64,000 bases of DNA from Solirubrobacter deserti (GTDB lineage: Bacteria > Actinomycetota > Thermoleophilia > Solirubrobacterales > Solirubrobacteraceae). Numbering within the stretch: the stretch's first letter is position 1; every line of letters begins with the position of its first letter. The stretch is from assembly GCF_027587175.1 (NCBI RefSeq), contig NZ_JAPCID010000028.1, forward strand, positions 1-64,000, given 5' to 3'. This document shows, piece by piece, positions 34,143 to 42,791 of this stretch. The notes under the pieces were generated by a model. The model did not search any database. It worked only from the letters and a program-made list of their open reading frames with translations, and was not told where the DNA came from. Position numbers and translations under genes: made by a program.

Positions 34143-35156
34143 GACGGACGGAGCGCGGTCACCGCGCGCCGGGACGGTGAAGGGCGGCTCCCAGCGGACC
34201 GGATGGCCATAGACGACGCTGCCCTCGTACTCTCCCCGGCGCCGCTCGACGTGCCCGAGCAGCGAGGCCAGGCGCCGTTCGGTCACCGTCAGGTTCAGCT
34301 TGCCGGCTGCGCGGACCGCGGCATCGATGACCGTCGTGCCCACCTTGTAGATGCGTGGGCGGTCCGTCGCGACGAGAAACCAGCGCAGCAGCGGCCGGCG
34401 ATCGTCGAAGCGCTTCTGGATCTGGTCCTCGGTGATGACGGCGCGGTGCATGTGGTCGATCAGCCAGAAGGCGCGGCCCTGCGCGCGGCATTCGCGCCGG
34501 AACGCCTCATAGGAGCGGCTGTGCAGGTGCGTCGCGCTCAGCGCGCGGTCGAAGCGCCCGTACAGCCCGCACCGCTGCAGCCGCAGGCCGAGCTCCCAGT
34601 CGTAGTGGTAGGGGAGCACATAGCGGCCGCCGATGCCGTCCGCGGCCAGCAGCGCCTCGCGGTTGAGCGAGACGTTCCCGCCCCACAGGCCACGCAGTAC
34701 GGGCGCGCCCTCCTCCCACGACGCGCAGCGGTACTCGTAGACGTCGTGGTAGAGGAACGAGGTGAATGAGCCCGGTCCGCGCTTCTCGGGCTTCGGGGTG
34801 GGCATGTAGCCGACCACCACCAGACCCGGGTCGTCGGCCTGCTCGTGGTGACGGGCGTGACCGCTCACCAGGCCCGGGTCGGCCAGCACGTCGTCGTCGA
34901 TCACCAGCACGACCTCGCCCGTGGCCGCCTCGACCCCGGTCTGCTGCGCCTTCACCGCTCCGCTGTTCTCGATCCAGATCGGCCGCAGGCGCGGCTCGCT
35001 CTGGGCGAGCTCCCGGAGGTACTCGATCGAACCGTCGTCGTACCCGTCCACGACGACGACCAGCTCGTCGGTCGCCGGATCGTCGAGCAGCGGCCGCAGG
35101 ACCCGGTCGAGCAGGTCGCGCCGGTTGTAGGTCGCCATGACCACTGAGATGCCCAC
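34140..35156 (-). CDS. Glycosyltransferase family 2
   Basis: 338 residues: ISVVMATYNRRDLLDRVL, VVVDGYDDGSIEYL, LVIDDDVLADPGLV and a WDWELGLRL-like acceptor segment (YHYDWELGLRLQRCG) with GGNVSLNREALLAADG before it. A soluble GT-A enzyme for repeat-unit assembly. GTG 35156 lies 6 bases behind TAGACT on the minus strand (plus-strand AGTCTA, 35163-35168), so it should be leaderless. Confidence 0.86.
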   Translation of the reverse strand: MGISVVMATYNRRDLLDRVLRPLLDDPATDELVVVVDGYDDGSIEYLRELAQSEPRLRPIWIENSGAVKAQQTGVEAATGEVVLVIDDDVLADPGLVSGHARHHEQADDPGLVVVGYMPTPKPEKRGPGSFTSFLYHDVYEYRCASWEEGAPVLRGLWGGNVSLNREALLAADGIGGRYVLPYHYDWELGLRLQRCGLYGRFDRALSATHLHSRSYEAFRRECRAQGRAFWLIDHMHRAVITEDQIQKRFDDRRPLLRWFLVATDRPRIYKVGTTVIDAAVRAAGKLNLTVTERRLASLLGHVERRRGEYEGSVVYGHPVRWEPPFTVPARGDRAPSV

Positions 35157-35162
35157 GGCGCG

Positions 35163-35168
35163 AGTCTA
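35163..35168 (-). promoter_or_regulatory. -10 element TAGACT of a leaderless promoter
   Basis: Six bases separate it from GTG 35156 on the minus strand. Facing it on the plus strand, TACTCT at 35213-35218 may serve the flippase gene with a leader of about 60 bases. Confidence 0.45.
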
Positions 35169-35284
35169 CTGGCGCGGTCGAGCGCCATCGGCAGGCCGTT
35201 CACACGCGCTTTGTACTCTCGTTCCGTCGCCGAACCGACCCCGCACTCGCCCCCGACTGGTTCGGCCGTGGAAAGACCCTGCCG

Positions 35285-36754
35285 ATGACGGGGATCGAAC
35301 CACCGTTGGGGAGCGGGGACTCGGTCCAGGAGCTCCGGCGGCGCGCGTTCACCGGCGTGCTCGCGATCGCGCTGCGCAGCTTGGCCATTCGAGGGATGGG
35401 GCTGGCGGCGAGCGTCGTGCTGGCGCGCGAGCTCACCCCTACCGACTTCGGCCTGGCGGCCTTCGGGCTGAGCATCGTCGGCATCGGCGCTTTCTTCACG
35501 GCGGGAGGCATCGGCGCGGCACTGATCCAGCAGGAGCGGGAGCCGACCAAGCTGCAGCTGCAGGCGGTGTTCGGCTTTCAGTTGGCGGTCGCGCTCGTGG
35601 TCGCGGTGGGGACGTTCGCGATCGGCGCGCCGCTCGGGCAGGCGGGCCTGATCGCGGGGATCATGGCCTTCTCGCTGCCGGTCGACGTGATGCGCTCGGC
35701 GCCCGCGGTGATGACGCAGCGCGAGCTCCGGTTCGGGCCGATGGTGCGCGCCGAGGTGGGCGAGATGCTCGTCTACAACGTCGTCGCCGTCGTGCTCGTC
35801 CTGCTCGGCGCCGGCGTGTGGTCGCTGACCGCCGCGGTGATGTGTCGCGCCGTGGCCGGCACGGTGCTGTTGGTGCTCGCCACCGGGATCGGCGTGCCGC
35901 GCCCGCGCTGGTCATGGGGCACCGTCAAGCCGATGCTGCGCTTCGGGGCGACCCTGCAGGCGATCGACTTCGTCAACCAGTTCCGGGCCCAGGGTCTGAA
36001 CTTCACCACGGCGGGCGTCGCCGGCGTGTCGTCGCTGGGCTACCTCGACTTCACGATGCGCGTCCTGCAGCCGCTGCTGTTGTTGTTCGACGCGGTCGGG
36101 CGCGTGGCGTTCCCCGCCGTCGCCGGGCTGCTTCGCGCCGGTGACGACCCGCGCCCGATGCTCGAGAAGGGCCTGCGCGTGGCCTTCGGCGCGACCGGTC
36201 TGGGCGTCGTCACGCTCGCCTCGGCGACCCCGGCGCTCGTGCCCAGCGTCTTCGGCCCGCAGTGGGTCCCGGTGATCGAGATCGTGCCCTGGTGCCTGTT
36301 CGCGCTGCTGCTCTCGAGCCCGATCGTGACCTGTACCGGTGCGTACCTGACCGCGATCAACCAGGTGGGGCTGGTGCTGCGCAGCACGATCCTGTACTCG
36401 ATCGCGTGGGCCGCGGTCGGGCTCGCGCTGCTGCCCTCCTACGGCGCGGTCGCGATCGCGATCGGCTGGGCGGTGGCGGGCGTCGTGGATTCCGTCTACC
36501 TCACGCGCGCACTGCGCTCGCGGCTGCCGTCGGTGCGCATCGTGCACAGCGCGGCGCCGACGGTCCTGATCGCCGCGCTGGTCGCGCCGATCGGCTGGCT
36601 GATCGAGTCAGCGATGGGACCGACGCTGCTCGCCGCCGCCGCGGCGGCGGTCTCCGCGGCCGTCCTGTACACCCTGCTGCTCGGGCTCGTGCGCCGCGAG
36701 ATGGTGCTCGAGGGCTGGACGATCTTCCGGCGGATCGTGTTGCGGCGGGGCTGA
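35285..36754 (+). CDS. Wzx-type polysaccharide flippase
   Basis: 489 residues with about 12-14 membrane helices, of the MOP superfamily (polysaccharide biosynthesis/lipopolysaccharide exporter type). The N-terminus RRRAFTGVLAIALRSLAIRG, VLARELTPTDFGLAAFGLSI and ALIQQE are typical. It should flip lipid-linked repeat units to the outer face of the membrane for the Wzy-like protein at 23295. It starts at ATG 35285 behind a leader of roughly 65 bases. Confidence 0.88.
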   Translation: MTGIEPPLGSGDSVQELRRRAFTGVLAIALRSLAIRGMGLAASVVLARELTPTDFGLAAFGLSIVGIGAFFTAGGIGAALIQQEREPTKLQLQAVFGFQLAVALVVAVGTFAIGAPLGQAGLIAGIMAFSLPVDVMRSAPAVMTQRELRFGPMVRAEVGEMLVYNVVAVVLVLLGAGVWSLTAAVMCRAVAGTVLLVLATGIGVPRPRWSWGTVKPMLRFGATLQAIDFVNQFRAQGLNFTTAGVAGVSSLGYLDFTMRVLQPLLLLFDAVGRVAFPAVAGLLRAGDDPRPMLEKGLRVAFGATGLGVVTLASATPALVPSVFGPQWVPVIEIVPWCLFALLLSSPIVTCTGAYLTAINQVGLVLRSTILYSIAWAAVGLALLPSYGAVAIAIGWAVAGVVDSVYLTRALRSRLPSVRIVHSAAPTVLIAALVAPIGWLIESAMGPTLLAAAAAAVSAAVLYTLLLGLVRREMVLEGWTIFRRIVLRRG

Positions 36755-36759
36755 GAAGC

Positions 36760-36765
36760 TAGGCT
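36760..36765 (+). promoter_or_regulatory. -10 element TAGGCT of a leaderless promoter
   Basis: It ends 7 bases before ATG 36773 and sits in the 18-base gap behind the flippase stop. Confidence 0.5.
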
Positions 36766-36772
36766 CGCCGGC

Positions 36773-37648
36773 ATGGACAGCCTTGCCTCCGTGCTGGGTC
36801 GAGGCCTGGCCCTCGTCGACGCTCGCGCCGGGACCGACCTGGAGCGCACCGTGCGCGCGAGCGTCAAAGCTGCCCCGGCGCTCGCGCCCGACAGGCGAGC
36901 GCGGGCCCGCATGTTCCTCGCGGGCTGGCTGCTGGGCAGCCGCCGCGTCCGGCGGCCGCTCGCGGTTCGCGTCCGCGGGCCGTACGGCGAGCGCGAGTTC
37001 GTCCTCCCCGACAGCGTGGCGATGGCCGTGCTCGAGGAGGTGTTCAGCTGGAACGAGTACGCCGTCGACCTCCCGCATCCGCCCAGACGCATCCTGGACC
37101 TGGGCAGCAACGTCGGTGCGTCGATCCTGTTCTTCGCGCTCCGCTACCCCGAAGCGCAGATCGTGGGGGTGGAAGCGAGCCCGAAGCTGTTCGGCGTGCT
37201 GCGGCGCAACGTCGGGGACCTGCCCAACGTGACCCTGATCCAGGCTGCGGTCAGCTCCACCGACGAGCCGATCCGGTTCTTCGAGGGCAACTCCAGCTGG
37301 GAGGGGTCGACGCGGGTCAGCGGCTGGGTGCGCGAGGAGGCCGCGACCGAGGTTGCCGCGGTCACGCTCGACGAGTTGATCGCCGACGGCGGCGCCGACC
37401 TGGTCAAGATCGACATCGAGGGCGGTGAGTTCGACGTGCTCCCGGCCTCACGCCGGCTGGCGGAGGTGCCGGTGGTGCTGGGCGAGATCCACGCGGCGCC
37501 GGGGACGCCGGAGGCCGAAGCCGTGCTCGCGCTCTTCGAGGGCGCCGAGCTGGTGAGCACCGACCCCGGGCCGGCCAACAGCCAGTGGACGACGGTGTTC
37601 TCCGCGGTGCGGCGCGACCGCGTGCCCGCGGTCAGCGCGCGCGGCTGA
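36773..37648 (+). CDS. FkbM-family methyltransferase
   Basis: 291 residues, paralogue of the proteins at 33263 and 39645. The N-terminal helix region LERTVRASVKAAPALAP is followed by LAVRVRGPYGEREFVLPD, RILDLGSNVGASILFFALRYP, GVEASPKLFGVLRRNV and DLVKIDIEGGEFDVLPAS. Probably methylates a glycan sugar. The start is fixed by the leaderless promoter. The end overlaps the convergent GT4 gene by 17 bases. Confidence 0.85.
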   Translation: MDSLASVLGRGLALVDARAGTDLERTVRASVKAAPALAPDRRARARMFLAGWLLGSRRVRRPLAVRVRGPYGEREFVLPDSVAMAVLEEVFSWNEYAVDLPHPPRRILDLGSNVGASILFFALRYPEAQIVGVEASPKLFGVLRRNVGDLPNVTLIQAAVSSTDEPIRFFEGNSSWEGSTRVSGWVREEAATEVAAVTLDELIADGGADLVKIDIEGGEFDVLPASRRLAEVPVVLGEIHAAPGTPEAEAVLALFEGAELVSTDPGPANSQWTTVFSAVRRDRVPAVSARG

Positions 37649-38693
37649 CGTCCGCCATCACGTCGAGCACGCCGCGCGCGTTGCGGGCGGCGTCGAAGCG
37701 CTCGGCGGCCCGCGCGTGCCCCGCTCGGCCCAGCCGCGCGCGGAGCGCGGGGTCGAGCAGCCGCTCGATGGCCGCGCGGACGGCGTCGGTGTCGTTCGGC
37801 GCCGTCAGCAGTCCCGTCTCCCCGTCCGCGACCATCTCCGGGATCGCGCCGACGCGGGTGGAGACGACGGGCAGGCCGACGGCCATGGCCTCGAGCACCA
37901 CGTGTGGCGATGCGTCGGCCGCCGTGGGCAGCACGAACAGGTCGCAGTCGGCGTAGAGCTCGTGCAGCACGGCACTGCCGGGCCGGACGTCGTTGTGGAC
38001 GGTCACCCCGGCGCGCGGCGCAACCTGGCTCTGGGTGACGATGTGCACGTCGACGTCGAGTCCGTCGACGGCCCGCAGGAGCGTCTCTCCGCCCTTGCGG
38101 GCGAAGTTGCCCCCGACGAACAGCACGCGCGGGCGTTCCCGCGCCTCGCGGACCGGCGGCGCGGCAGGCACGCTCGTGCCCGCCGGGATCAGGCGGATGA
38201 CCGCCGGGTCGACGCCGTAGTCGTCGATCAGCGACGCGCGGACCCACTCGCTCCACGCCACCAAGCCCGCCGCCGAGCGCAGCGCGCCGGCGACGACCGC
38301 GCGCTTGGCCGCTTCCACCCGCCGCCCGCCGACCGCGTGGTCGTAGCCCACCGCCACCTCGTCGAGGTTGACGGGGGTGGCGTCGAGCGAGATGACGGTC
38401 GGCACCCGCCGCATCACGTCACGCGAGAACAGCGATGCGGTCTGCGTGTGGAACAGCAGCGCGTCCCATGGGCGCCGGTGCATCGCCAACAACCGGCGGG
38501 CGCGGAAGCTGGCGCGCAGCGACCAGTTCGAGCGCAGCCCCGGCAGGCGGCGCTCCACCAGCCCGCGCGGCGGGTAGGTCATCGCAAACCAGGACGCCGC
38601 GACGGTCGGATCGGCGGCCGCCGCCTCGCGCAGCAGCCGCTCGAAGGTCACGTGGCCGACGGTGTACTCGGTCACGAAGCCGAACTCAGGCAC
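37632..38693 (-). CDS. Glycosyltransferase family 4
   Basis: 353 residues, GT-B fold: GFVTEYTVGHVTFERLL at the start, SLDATPVNLDEVAVGYDHAV, WSEWVRASLIDDYGV, then RVLFVGGNFARKGG (donor loop) and SPHVVLEAMAVGLPVVSTRVGAI with the retaining E-x7-type motif. GTG 38693 overlaps the stop of the branching-enzyme gene by 8 bases, so the two are co-translated. Confidence 0.87.
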   Translation of the reverse strand: MPEFGFVTEYTVGHVTFERLLREAAAADPTVAASWFAMTYPPRGLVERRLPGLRSNWSLRASFRARRLLAMHRRPWDALLFHTQTASLFSRDVMRRVPTVISLDATPVNLDEVAVGYDHAVGGRRVEAAKRAVVAGALRSAAGLVAWSEWVRASLIDDYGVDPAVIRLIPAGTSVPAAPPVREARERPRVLFVGGNFARKGGETLLRAVDGLDVDVHIVTQSQVAPRAGVTVHNDVRPGSAVLHELYADCDLFVLPTAADASPHVVLEAMAVGLPVVSTRVGAIPEMVADGETGLLTAPNDTDAVRAAIERLLDPALRARLGRAGHARAAERFDAARNARGVLDVMADVSRAR

Positions 38694-39570
38694 TCAGGAG
38701 CTCCTCGTCGATCCGGTCGAGGATGCGGCTGTCGACCTCGTCGTGGAACTTGCGCGCGAACAGCTTCGCCCGTGACACGCCGCCGGCCTCGGAGGAGTTG
38801 CGGGCCGAGTCGGCGAGCCGCTCGAAGTCGTCGAGCGTGAACGTGTGCGGGTGAGCCGCGCCCAGGGTCCACTCCATGTGCCACAGATGCTCGCCGATCA
38901 CGACGCCGGAGCGCTCGCAGTTGTTGAGCGCCGTCTGCAGGTAGTGCTCGTCCACGGCCCAGACGTGGTGGTGGAAGCGCGGCACCTCAGGGTGCTCACG
39001 CGTGTAGTCCAGGATGGACTGGGCGGTCGCGCGGTCGAGCACCATGAAGGCCGAGCCCCCGTACGGGCGCACCCCCGCCGGGTAGGGCCGCGGGAGCGGG
39101 ATCCGGAAGCGGCGGCGGCGGATCGGCGTGTGCCAGTAGCGGATGCGCCACATGCCGCCGTCCGGGCCGTACACGTCCGACGGCATCGGCCAGGTCGCCG
39201 CGAAGGTCTGGCCGGCGTACGGCTCCAGGAAGTCGACGATCCGCTCCACGGGGCGCAGCAGGTAGTCCTGGCCGCTGAACAAGACGATGTGCTCGGGCGG
39301 CTCGGGCTCGTCGAGGATCCGCTGCAGCCCGCGCAGGTACGCCTCGACGGTGTTCCACGACGCCCACGGCGTCGACATCCGGTCGAGCAGGTGCAGGTGG
39401 GGATGCTCGGGCAGCGCCGCGCGGATCGCCGAGAACAGGGCCGGCTGCGTCTTGCGGTCGATGTGCAGATAGATGGAACTACGGGGCGAGAGCAGACGCC
39501 GCGCCTGGCGACCGAGCTGCTCCGGGCCGCGGTGCGCGAGAATCAAGAAGGCCACGGCGGGGCGGCTCAC
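38686..39570 (-). CDS. Core-2/I-branching beta-1,6-N-acetylglucosaminyltransferase family (GT14) protein
   Basis: 294 residues: AFLILAHRGPEQLGRQ, YLHIDRKTQ, WASWNTVEAYLRGLQ, LFSGQDYLLRPVERI and a C-terminal HMEWTLGAAHPHTFTLDDF, the order of motifs in PF02485. The animal relatives make beta-1,6 branches; bacterial ones are found in capsule loci and some are xylosyl- or GlcNAc-transferases. It may add a branch to the polysaccharide. GTG 39570 is preceded by TACGCT at a distance of 9 bases on the minus strand. Confidence 0.82.
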   Translation of the reverse strand: MSRPAVAFLILAHRGPEQLGRQARRLLSPRSSIYLHIDRKTQPALFSAIRAALPEHPHLHLLDRMSTPWASWNTVEAYLRGLQRILDEPEPPEHIVLFSGQDYLLRPVERIVDFLEPYAGQTFAATWPMPSDVYGPDGGMWRIRYWHTPIRRRRFRIPLPRPYPAGVRPYGGSAFMVLDRATAQSILDYTREHPEVPRFHHHVWAVDEHYLQTALNNCERSGVVIGEHLWHMEWTLGAAHPHTFTLDDFERLADSARNSSEAGGVSRAKLFARKFHDEVDSRILDRIDEELLSA

Positions 39571-39631
39571 GGGCGCGGAAGCGTAGCGCGCGCGGCTGGG
39601 AGGCTTCAGCGCATCCGCGCCGACCAGCCAA

Positions 39632-39637
39632 TAGGCT
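39632..39637 (+). promoter_or_regulatory. -10 element TAGGCT of a leaderless promoter
   Basis: It ends 7 bases before GTG 39645. It may drive both the FkbM gene and the coupled lasso-cluster nucleotidyltransferase gene behind it. Confidence 0.5.
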
Positions 39638-39644
39638 GCGCAGG

Positions 39645-40532
39645 GTGCGAGTGTCGGAGTCCAACGCCGTGTTCGAGCTGGTCCGCCGGATCGAGGCGAG
39701 GTCCGGCACCCGGATCGCCGCGGGGCTGCGCGCTGCGGTGCGCGTGGCGCGAGTGATGCCCGGCATGCGCGAGCGCGCGCGGATCGTGCTGGTGGGGCTG
39801 GCGCTTGGCACCCGCCGGGTCCGCCGCCCGCTCGCCGTGTACCTGCGCGGCCCCAGTGGGCGGCACCGCTTCCTGCTGCCGGACGTCGCGGCCCTGCGCG
39901 TCCTGGAAGAGGTGTTCTGCAACGGCGAGTACGCCATCACGCTGCCGCAGCCACCCGCCCGGGTCATCGACCTCGGCAGCAACGTCGGCGCGACGATCCT
40001 CTACTTCACGTGGCAGTTCCCGGGCTGTGAGGTCGTCGGCGTGGAGCCGAGCCCGTCGCTGTTCAAGGTCCTGGAGGCCAACGTCGGCGGCCTGCCGAAC
40101 GTGCGGCTCGTCAATGCCGCGGTCAGCGCCTCCACGGAGCCCGTCACGTTCTTCGAGGGTCTGGAGAGCTGGCAGGGCTCGACGATGGGAAGCGCGTGGG
40201 TCGACGAGGAGCACGCGGTCACGGTCGCAGCGGTCCAGCTGGACGACCTCATCGGCGAAGCGGGAGCGGACCTGCTCAAGATCGACATCGAAGGCGGCGA
40301 GTTCGACGTGCTGCCGGCGACGACGCGCCTGCGGGACGTGGTGAGCGTGTTCGGGGAGATCCACGCCGACCCGGACGACGAGCGCACCCGCGCGCTCCTG
40401 GCGCTGTTCGACGGCTATGACGTCACGAGCACGCCCCCGACGCCCGGGGCCACGCTGTGGCGGACCATGTTCTCGGCGGTCCGTGACGCCCGGGCGCTCC
40501 AGCCGTCCGCGGGCGCCACGCAGGCTCCGTGA
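39645..40532 (+). CDS. FkbM-family methyltransferase coupled to the lasso cluster
   Basis: 295 residues, third member of the close paralogue group: LAVYLRGPSGRHRFLLPD, VIDLGSNVGATILYFTWQFPG in two runs, GVEPSPSLFKVLEANV and DLLKIDIEGGEFDVLPAT. Its TGA overlaps the GTG of the nucleotidyltransferase gene (GTGA), so it is translated with the first lasso-cluster gene. It may belong to the polysaccharide locus like its paralogues, or be a tailoring enzyme of the peptide; sequence alone does not decide. Confidence 0.82.
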   Translation: MRVSESNAVFELVRRIEARSGTRIAAGLRAAVRVARVMPGMRERARIVLVGLALGTRRVRRPLAVYLRGPSGRHRFLLPDVAALRVLEEVFCNGEYAITLPQPPARVIDLGSNVGATILYFTWQFPGCEVVGVEPSPSLFKVLEANVGGLPNVRLVNAAVSASTEPVTFFEGLESWQGSTMGSAWVDEEHAVTVAAVQLDDLIGEAGADLLKIDIEGGEFDVLPATTRLRDVVSVFGEIHADPDDERTRALLALFDGYDVTSTPPTPGATLWRTMFSAVRDARALQPSAGATQAP

Positions 40533-41665
40533 GCGCCCATGCCGCCGAGTCCGAGCTCGCCCGCTGGGCGGTGAGCGCGCGCGCCGGCCGCGACCGCACC
40601 CGTGACCGCGCGCGCGGCTGGCTCGCGGACGCCGACCCGCGGCGGCTGGCCGCGGAGGTGACGCGGCTGGGGGTCGCGGGAGCGTCGGCTCCGAGGCTGC
40701 GCGAGCTGGCCGACGAGCGCTTCGCGGCGACGCTCGACGCCGAGCTCGCCGAAGTCCGGGCCATCTCCCAAGCGGCCGCCGCGCGCCAGCGGGTGGCGTC
40801 GATGGCGGTGCTCGCCGCGCTCGCCGCCCACGAAATCGCGGCCGTGCCGCTGAAGGGCGTGCTGATGGCCGAGCGCCTGTACGGCGATGCCGCTGCCCGC
40901 TATTCCTCGGACATCGACGTGCTCGTGCGTGCGCAGGATCTCCGGCCGGCGGTGGAGGTCGCGCGCGGGCTCGGGTACGGCGAGCCCACCGACCCGGTCG
41001 ATGCCTCCGGGCTCCCGCTGCTGCACTTCGCGCTCGACGGCGATCCCGCCCTGGAGCTGCACTGGCGCGTGCACTGGTTCGAGACGGACTTCGCGGCCCG
41101 CGCCCTCGCGCGCGCCGAGCCCGGGCCGGTGCTGCGCCGTGCCGACGAGCTGGCGATGCTGCTGCTGTTCTACGCGCGCGACGGGCTCACGGGGCTCCGT
41201 CAACCCGCTGACATCGCGGCCTGGTGGGATCGGTACGGGGAGGACGAGGTGCTCGCGGAGCTGCGGGCCGTCGCCGACGAGGCGCCCGCGCTGGCCGACG
41301 CGCTCAAGGCGGGCGCCGCGACCGCGGCGCGCACGGTCGCCACGCCGGACCCGTGGGACGGGCGCGGGGCCGTGACCTTCGCGGCACGGCTGGCGAACTG
41401 GCGCCTGGCCGGCTCCGAGGACCGGCTGCGCGCCGACGCGTCGCTCGTTGACATCGCGTTGGCGCCGCGGGGCGAAAAGCTGACCACGCTGCGGCGTCAC
41501 GCGCTCATCTCGCTGCCGGAGATGGAGGGCTGGCATCGACCCGTCGCGGGCGGCGTGGTGGGCCGCCGCATCGAGCAGATGACCCGTCCGGCCAAGCTCG
41601 GACTGCGGTGGCTGCAGGCGAGTGCGCGCGTCTTTCGCCGCACCGTCCGCTCTCACATCCGGTAA
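40529..41665 (+). CDS. Nucleotidyltransferase family protein (NTP_transf_5) of the lasso cluster
   Basis: 378 residues with the mark of this family, VPLKGVLMAERLYGD at about 106-120 and YSSDIDVLVRA at about 124-134; the Asp pair in DID binds metal. The rest is helical with HWRVHWFETDF. Members recur in RiPP clusters next to PqqD, B2 and HPr-kinase-like proteins, where they are suspected to nucleotidylate the peptide or a phosphate on it; this has not been settled. GTG 40529 overlaps the FkbM stop. It is followed after 41 bases by the B2 gene. Confidence 0.8.
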   Translation: MSAHAAESELARWAVSARAGRDRTRDRARGWLADADPRRLAAEVTRLGVAGASAPRLRELADERFAATLDAELAEVRAISQAAAARQRVASMAVLAALAAHEIAAVPLKGVLMAERLYGDAAARYSSDIDVLVRAQDLRPAVEVARGLGYGEPTDPVDASGLPLLHFALDGDPALELHWRVHWFETDFAARALARAEPGPVLRRADELAMLLLFYARDGLTGLRQPADIAAWWDRYGEDEVLAELRAVADEAPALADALKAGAATAARTVATPDPWDGRGAVTFAARLANWRLAGSEDRLRADASLVDIALAPRGEKLTTLRRHALISLPEMEGWHRPVAGGVVGRRIEQMTRPAKLGLRWLQASARVFRRTVRSHIR

Positions 41666-41706
41666 TTTGGGCGGCGTTGCCGATCGCCTCGGACCGCCCC
41701 GGACCC

Positions 41707-42138
41707 ATGAGGTCTGCCATTGAGGCGCCGCGTGCCGGTGGCCTCTCGACGCTCGCGAAGCTGGTCCTGGCGGGCGAGATCGTGGGCGTCTACGCCCGCG
41801 CCCGGTGGCTGCTCCGCAGCCACGACGCGCCGTCGACGCTCCAGCGCCTGCGCTCGCCGAGCCGCGGGCGCCGCGCCACCGGGCAGCCGCCCGCCGGGTT
41901 GGGCCGGCACCTGGCGTGGGCGACGGTCAAGGTGCTCGCCGTGCTCCCCGTCGACGACCGGTGCCTGCTGCAGTCGCTGGTCCTCGCGCGCCTGATGGCC
42001 GTGCGCGGGCTGGCCCACGAGGTCGTGTTCAGCGTCGCGAGCGGTGCGGGCTTCGAAGCCCACTGCTGGGTGGAGACGGGCGGGGCCGCGCTGCTGGAAC
42101 CGGGCGGGGACGCTCACATCGAGATCCTGCGCCTGTGA
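41707..42138 (+). CDS. Lasso peptide biosynthesis B2 protein (transglutaminase-like leader peptidase)
   Basis: 143 residues, the usual B2 size. Catalytic Cys86 lies in VDDRCLLQSLVLARL and His119 in FEAHCWVE, the pattern of Transglut_core3 leader peptidases. It should cut the leader from the precursor before cyclisation, guided by the separate RRE protein encoded at 43615. The frame is open from 41608, but ATG 41707 starts the family-like sequence (LSTLAKLVLAGEIVGVYAR). Its TGA overlaps the GTG of the exporter ATPase. TAATTT at 41663-41668, overlapping the previous stop codon, could be a -10 box. Confidence 0.88.
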   Translation: MRSAIEAPRAGGLSTLAKLVLAGEIVGVYARARWLLRSHDAPSTLQRLRSPSRGRRATGQPPAGLGRHLAWATVKVLAVLPVDDRCLLQSLVLARLMAVRGLAHEVVFSVASGAGFEAHCWVETGGAALLEPGGDAHIEILRL

Positions 42139-42791
42139 GTGACCTTCGAGCGCACGGCGTGCACAAGACCTGGCGCGGCGGCCCGACGGTGCTCGAGGGC
42201 GCTTCGCTGGACGTGCCCGCGGGGACCTCGACGCTGCTCACGGGGCGCAACGGCGCGGGCAAGACGACCCTGCTGCGCATCCTCGCCGGCCTGATCGGCG
42301 CCGACGCCGGGGAGGTCCGGTACGGCGACCTGGACCCCGAGCGTTCGGCGACCGACTATCGGCGCCGGATGGCGTACCTCGGCGTCGTCTCGGCGGGGCT
42401 GTACCCGCGCTTGAAGGTCCGCCACCATCTCGACCTGTGGGCGCGGCTGGCGTACCTGTCCGCGGCCGAGCAGGACGCGCGCACCGCCGAGATGGTGGAG
42501 GCGTTCGCCCTGCGCGAGCTGCTCGACCGCCGCCCGGATCGCATGTCCATGGGCCAGCGCCAGCGCCTGCGGCTGGCCGGTACGTTCCTCCACGGGCCCG
42601 AGCTCGTGCTCCTCGACGAGCCCGCGAACTCGCTCGACGACGTCGGCCTGGAGCTGCTGCGCACGATGGTGGCCCGCACGCGCGCGTCGGGCGGCGTGCT
42701 CGTCTGGGCGCAGCCGTTCGGCGAGGGCGCGCACGGCATCGACTTCGACGCGCACTGGGTGCTGGAGGGTGGGAAGCTGGTGCCGGCATGA
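42135..42791 (+). CDS. ABC exporter ATPase of the lasso cluster
   Basis: 218 residues: Walker A GRNGAGKTT at 37-45, a signature of unusual form MSMGQRQR near 136 (normally LSGGQ), Walker B LVLLDEPAN near 157 and a final switch-like WAQP. It is of the small CcmA-like ATPase type, paired with the permease that it overlaps by ATGA. Together they probably export the mature lasso peptide and give self-immunity. Confidence 0.85.
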   Translation: MSDLRAHGVHKTWRGGPTVLEGASLDVPAGTSTLLTGRNGAGKTTLLRILAGLIGADAGEVRYGDLDPERSATDYRRRMAYLGVVSAGLYPRLKVRHHLDLWARLAYLSAAEQDARTAEMVEAFALRELLDRRPDRMSMGQRQRLRLAGTFLHGPELVLLDEPANSLDDVGLELLRTMVARTRASGGVLVWAQPFGEGAHGIDFDAHWVLEGGKLVPA

